NCBI RefSeq assembly: GCF_015070875.1
Contig: NZ_JADDIV010000003.1
Span: 186,001 to 250,000, forward strand
Direction: 5' to 3'
DNA: 64,000 nucleotides
Source: Ramlibacter pallidus
Lineage (GTDB): Bacteria > Pseudomonadota > Gammaproteobacteria > Burkholderiales > Burkholderiaceae_C
Each line of letters starts with the position of its first letter. Position 1 is the stretch's first letter. Made by a program: the position numbers and the translations under genes. Positions 61,198-64,000 of the stretch are shown here, piece after piece. The notes beneath the pieces were generated by a model. That model saw only the letters and a list, made by a program, of their open reading frames with translations. It was not told the origin of the DNA and searched no databases.

Positions 61198-62488
61198 GGG
61201 CGAGCAGGGCCAGCGCGAAGCTGCTCGCGATCCAGAAGGCGGCGGGGCTCTGCTGCGCGTCCCACGGTCCGAGCCCGCGGTAGGCGAGCTGGTAGCCGCC
61301 CACCACGCCGACACCCCAGAGCAGCACGCAGTAGGCCACCAGCGGCGCCACGGCCACGCGGTAGGACCGCAGCACGAACACGCACAGCGCCTGCACGGCG
61401 TCGCCGAAGTGGTACAGCGCCACGAACGCCAGCAGGCCGGCCGCCACGCCCGCGACCTGCGGGTCCGCCGAATAGAGCGCCGCGATCCCGTGGCGCGAGA
61501 CGAGCACCACGCACCCGAGCAGGACGGCCATGGCCAGCCCCATGCGGAAGCCGGTGCGGATCGCGCCGCGCGCCTTCTTCATGTCGCCCGCGCCCAGCCA
61601 GAAGCTGACGCGCGCGCTGGTCGCGATGGCCAGCGAGAGCGGCACCATGTACATCACCGCGGCGAGGTTGGAGGCGATCTGGTGCGCGGCCGCGGAGAGC
61701 GTGCCCTGCCGCGCGATGAAGAGCGACATCAGCGTGAAGGACGTGACCTCCACCATGATCGCCAGGCCGGCGGGGATGCCCAGGCGCGCGAACTGGCCGA
61801 TGGTGCGCCAGTGCGGCGGCTCCAGCGGACGCCAGATCGCGTAGGGCCGGTAGAGCGCGTCGGTGCGCACCAGCCACAGCGCCAGCCCGAGGAACAGGTA
61901 GTTCACGACGACGGTCGCCCACGCGCAGCCCACGGCGCCCATGGCGGGCACGCCGAGGCCGCCGAAGGCGAACCAGACGGTCAGCGGCACCTTCACCGCC
62001 AGCGAAGCGAGCTGCAGCCAGGTGACGAGCTGCGGCTTGCCCAGGCTCTGGTTCAGCGTGCTGTACATGCGGAACAGCAGCGCGGGCGGCAGCGCGAGCG
62101 CCAGCACGCCGAGGTACTGGCGCACGTCTTCCTGCAAGGCCGCGGGCACTCCGGTGCCCTGGAGGAGCGCGTTGGGGAACAGCAGGCCGAACACGCCGGC
62201 GACGGCGGCGAGCACGGCGAGGTACAGCGCCTGCCGCACCGAGCGGCCGACGTCGGCGTTGCGGCCGGCGCCGTGCAGCTCCGCCCAGGTGGGCAGCAGC
62301 GCCTGCAGCACGCCCATCAGCGCGACGAACACGGTGATGTAGACGGCGGCGCCGACCGACAGCGCGGCCAGGGCTTCCTGCGAATAGCGGCCGGCCACCA
62401 CCGTGTCCGTGACGCCGAAGGCCATGGTGGCCAGCTGCCCGGCCAGTACCGTGCCGGCGTGGCGCGCGATGATCCCGCGTTCGCTCAA
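61145..62488 (-). CDS. MATE family efflux transporter
   Basis: Multidrug and toxin extrusion transporter of 447 residues with about twelve membrane helices in two similar halves. IIARHAGTVLAGQLATMAFGVTDTVVAGRYS matches helix 1 of the NorM/DinF-like group, and GRSVRQALYLAVLAAVAGVFGLLFP and LAAVMYMVPLSLAIATSARVSFWLG are typical. The TTG start at 62488 overlaps the stop of the upstream glycosyltransferase gene (TTGA). No ATG near the N-terminus keeps helix 1. The substrate is unknown. Confidence 0.88.
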   Translation of the reverse strand: MSERGIIARHAGTVLAGQLATMAFGVTDTVVAGRYSQEALAALSVGAAVYITVFVALMGVLQALLPTWAELHGAGRNADVGRSVRQALYLAVLAAVAGVFGLLFPNALLQGTGVPAALQEDVRQYLGVLALALPPALLFRMYSTLNQSLGKPQLVTWLQLASLAVKVPLTVWFAFGGLGVPAMGAVGCAWATVVVNYLFLGLALWLVRTDALYRPYAIWRPLEPPHWRTIGQFARLGIPAGLAIMVEVTSFTLMSLFIARQGTLSAAAHQIASNLAAVMYMVPLSLAIATSARVSFWLGAGDMKKARGAIRTGFRMGLAMAVLLGCVVLVSRHGIAALYSADPQVAGVAAGLLAFVALYHFGDAVQALCVFVLRSYRVAVAPLVAYCVLLWGVGVVGGYQLAYRGLGPWDAQQSPAAFWIASSFALALLALILPLILWRAVRRFRLA

Positions 62489-64000
62489 GGCTTCTTCTTG
62501 TACAGGACCAGGTTCTCGCGGCGGTCGGTCGGGCGCCGGACCTCGGCCACCAGCTGCCAGCGCCGGAGGTCGAGGGCCATCGTCAGCGAGGGCTGGACCT
62601 CCTGCGAGACGACCAGCCAGGGGCATTCGCCGGGCTGTTCGGCGCTCTGCAGGTCCAGCCCGCCGTGGTAGCGCAAGGCCGCGATCTGCGGACGCGTGAG
62701 TCCCATCACTTCGACGCAGCCGCGCGCGTCCATCCGGCTGGTGATGCCCTGGACGACGGGCGCGTAGCTGCGGGCGTAATCCAGCACCGGCAGCCACAGC
62801 GTCATCACGAGCAACCAGCCGAGGGCGGCGCCGCTGGCGGGCAGCACCAGGCTCTTCCAGATCGCCTCGCGGCTGCGGCTGGTGCGCCAGCGCACCAGCC
62901 AGATCCAGGCGAGCGTGGCCGCGACGGCCGCGGCGAAGGCGACGAGGCCGAAGCTCGGGACGAAGCCGGGCGCCAGCCGCGCCACGTTGGCGGCGGGCTT
63001 GGCCGGGATGCCGGTCTGCAGCGAGATCCAGATCACCCAGATGATCAGCGCGCAGGTGCTGAAGAACAGCAGCGTGAACCAGTCGATCAGTGCCGAGACG
63101 CTGCGCGAGAAGGTCGGCAGCGCGAACGCCGCCAGCGCGGCCAGCGCCGGCAACCCGAGCAGCAGTGCGCGGTCGGGGTGCGGTGCGAGCGCGGTGGTGA
63201 CCAGCGAGACGCCAGCGAACCACAGCGGCAGGGCGACGTGGCGGCGGCGCAGCTGGCGGCGCCAGCGCCAGACCGTCCACAGCGCGAGCGGCCAGGCCGG
63301 CCAGGCGAACCAGGCGACCAGGCGGGCGATGGATTCCCACTCGCGACCGGGGCCCGCGCCCGGTTCCAGGCGCCAGTGCCAGGTGCCGAAGGCAGCGGCG
63401 ACGGCCGCGGCGGCCAGCGCCAGCACGACGACCAGCACGGCCCCGCGGATGCGCTGCCCCGGGCTGGCGCCGTCCTCCGGGGCGTGCACCCAGTAGTTGA
63501 GGGCGCCACCGGCCGCGAACACCACGCCCATCGCCGGGGCGCCGCTGAGGGCCAGGCCGGGCAGGGCGATCGCCAGGCAGAGCGCGGGCAGTGCGGTGCG
63601 GTATGGCAGGGCGGCGAGGGCGTAGAACGCCATCGCGGTGAAGCCCAGCTGGGCAAGGGAAGGCGTGGTCTCGTGCGAGAGCTGCGCCAGGCCGAGGCAC
63701 GCGATCAGCGCCAGCAGGCCGGCATCGGCGATCGCCCGCGCATAGTCCTTCGGTGCCGCTTCACCGCCGAAGGCGAAGGGCACCGGTTGCGCGCCGGGGG
63801 TGCGCGCGAGGTAATAGACCGCCTGCCAGGTCGCCCACAAGGTGACCACCAGCAGCGCCGCGAAAGGCAGCCGGACGACGAAATCGGCGGGGACCCAGTC
63901 GGGCGTGAGCTGGATCGCCCAGGCGCCCAGCCAGTACGGCAGCAGGGCGTCGAAGTCCGGCGGCTGGCCGAGCAGCGCGGGGTCGAGCCACGAGGTGCGG
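62485..64000 (-). CDS. GT39-type (ArnT-like) membrane glycosyltransferase, 5' end cut off
   Basis: The reading frame is open to the right edge, so only the C-terminal ~504 residues are seen. The visible N-terminal part reads LDPALLGQPPDFDALLPYWLG and then VVRLPFAALLVVTLWATWQAVYYLAR, as in polytopic glycosyltransferases that use polyprenyl-phosphate sugars (PMT/ArnT fold). About ten membrane segments follow, then a soluble end with a ENLVLYKKKP tail. The acceptor may be lipid A or a protein; nothing here decides. It is coupled to the MATE gene. Confidence 0.75.
   Translation of the reverse strand, partial: RTSWLDPALLGQPPDFDALLPYWLGAWAIQLTPDWVPADFVVRLPFAALLVVTLWATWQAVYYLARTPGAQPVPFAFGGEAAPKDYARAIADAGLLALIACLGLAQLSHETTPSLAQLGFTAMAFYALAALPYRTALPALCLAIALPGLALSGAPAMGVVFAAGGALNYWVHAPEDGASPGQRIRGAVLVVVLALAAAAVAAAFGTWHWRLEPGAGPGREWESIARLVAWFAWPAWPLALWTVWRWRRQLRRRHVALPLWFAGVSLVTTALAPHPDRALLLGLPALAALAAFALPTFSRSVSALIDWFTLLFFSTCALIIWVIWISLQTGIPAKPAANVARLAPGFVPSFGLVAFAAAVAATLAWIWLVRWRTSRSREAIWKSLVLPASGAALGWLLVMTLWLPVLDYARSYAPVVQGITSRMDARGCVEVMGLTRPQIAALRYHGGLDLQSAEQPGECPWLVVSQEVQPSLTMALDLRRWQLVAEVRRPTDRRENLVLYKKKP

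Overview
The window is a high-GC (about 70 percent by eye) chromosomal segment from a betaproteobacterium. Gene order and protein sequences fit the order Burkholderiales, most likely Comamonadaceae (Ramlibacter/Variovorax-like). The rpsB-tsf-pyrH-frr-uppS-cdsA-dxr-rseP-bamA-skp-lpxD-fabZ-lpxA-lpxB-rnhB block, the TTG-started ftsH next to rlmE, and short intergenic repeats of a type common in Comamonadaceae all point that way. Genes are tightly packed: no gene-free stretch exceeds 300 bases. I saw no insertion sequence, prophage, CRISPR array or rRNA operon.

Layout. 1-8305: the end of rimO, a tRNA-Leu(CAG), RNase R, an SDR oxidoreductase, then a minus-strand amidase-dadA-nnr cluster. 8306-23664: the long translation, isoprenoid, phospholipid and outer-membrane operon listed above, ending with an rRNA/tRNA methyltransferase. 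23661-27412: an orphan histidine kinase, a Crp/Fnr-type regulator and three envelope proteins. 27598-39025: carAB, greA, a small membrane protein, yhbY, rlmE, ftsH, folP, glmM and a MOSC protein. 39113-41464: a small exported protein, an M14-type peptidase and an alpha/beta hydrolase. 41385-43874: an arsenic cluster read on the minus strand (arsR, arsI, arsC, acr3).

43923-61197 is a phosphate-starvation island. It holds an OlsB-like acyltransferase, a PlcP-like phosphoesterase and an Agt-like glycosyltransferase in one tight operon. Then come ppk, sixA, a ribbon-helix-helix protein, ppx, an orphan binding protein, a fasciclin lipoprotein, two tandem pstS genes, pstC, pstA, pstB, phoU, phoB and phoR. 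I found five sets of PhoB heptamer repeats (CTGTCAT-like, 11-bp period), each with a hexamer ending in T exactly 10 bp downstream. They precede the lipid operon, ppk, both pstS genes and, in reverse orientation, the fasciclin gene. The simplest reading is a PhoB-driven programme that imports phosphate, stores it as polyphosphate and replaces phospholipids with phosphorus-free lipids. The lipid part is the most interesting system in the window. A MATE transporter and a truncated GT39-type glycosyltransferase close the window on the minus strand.
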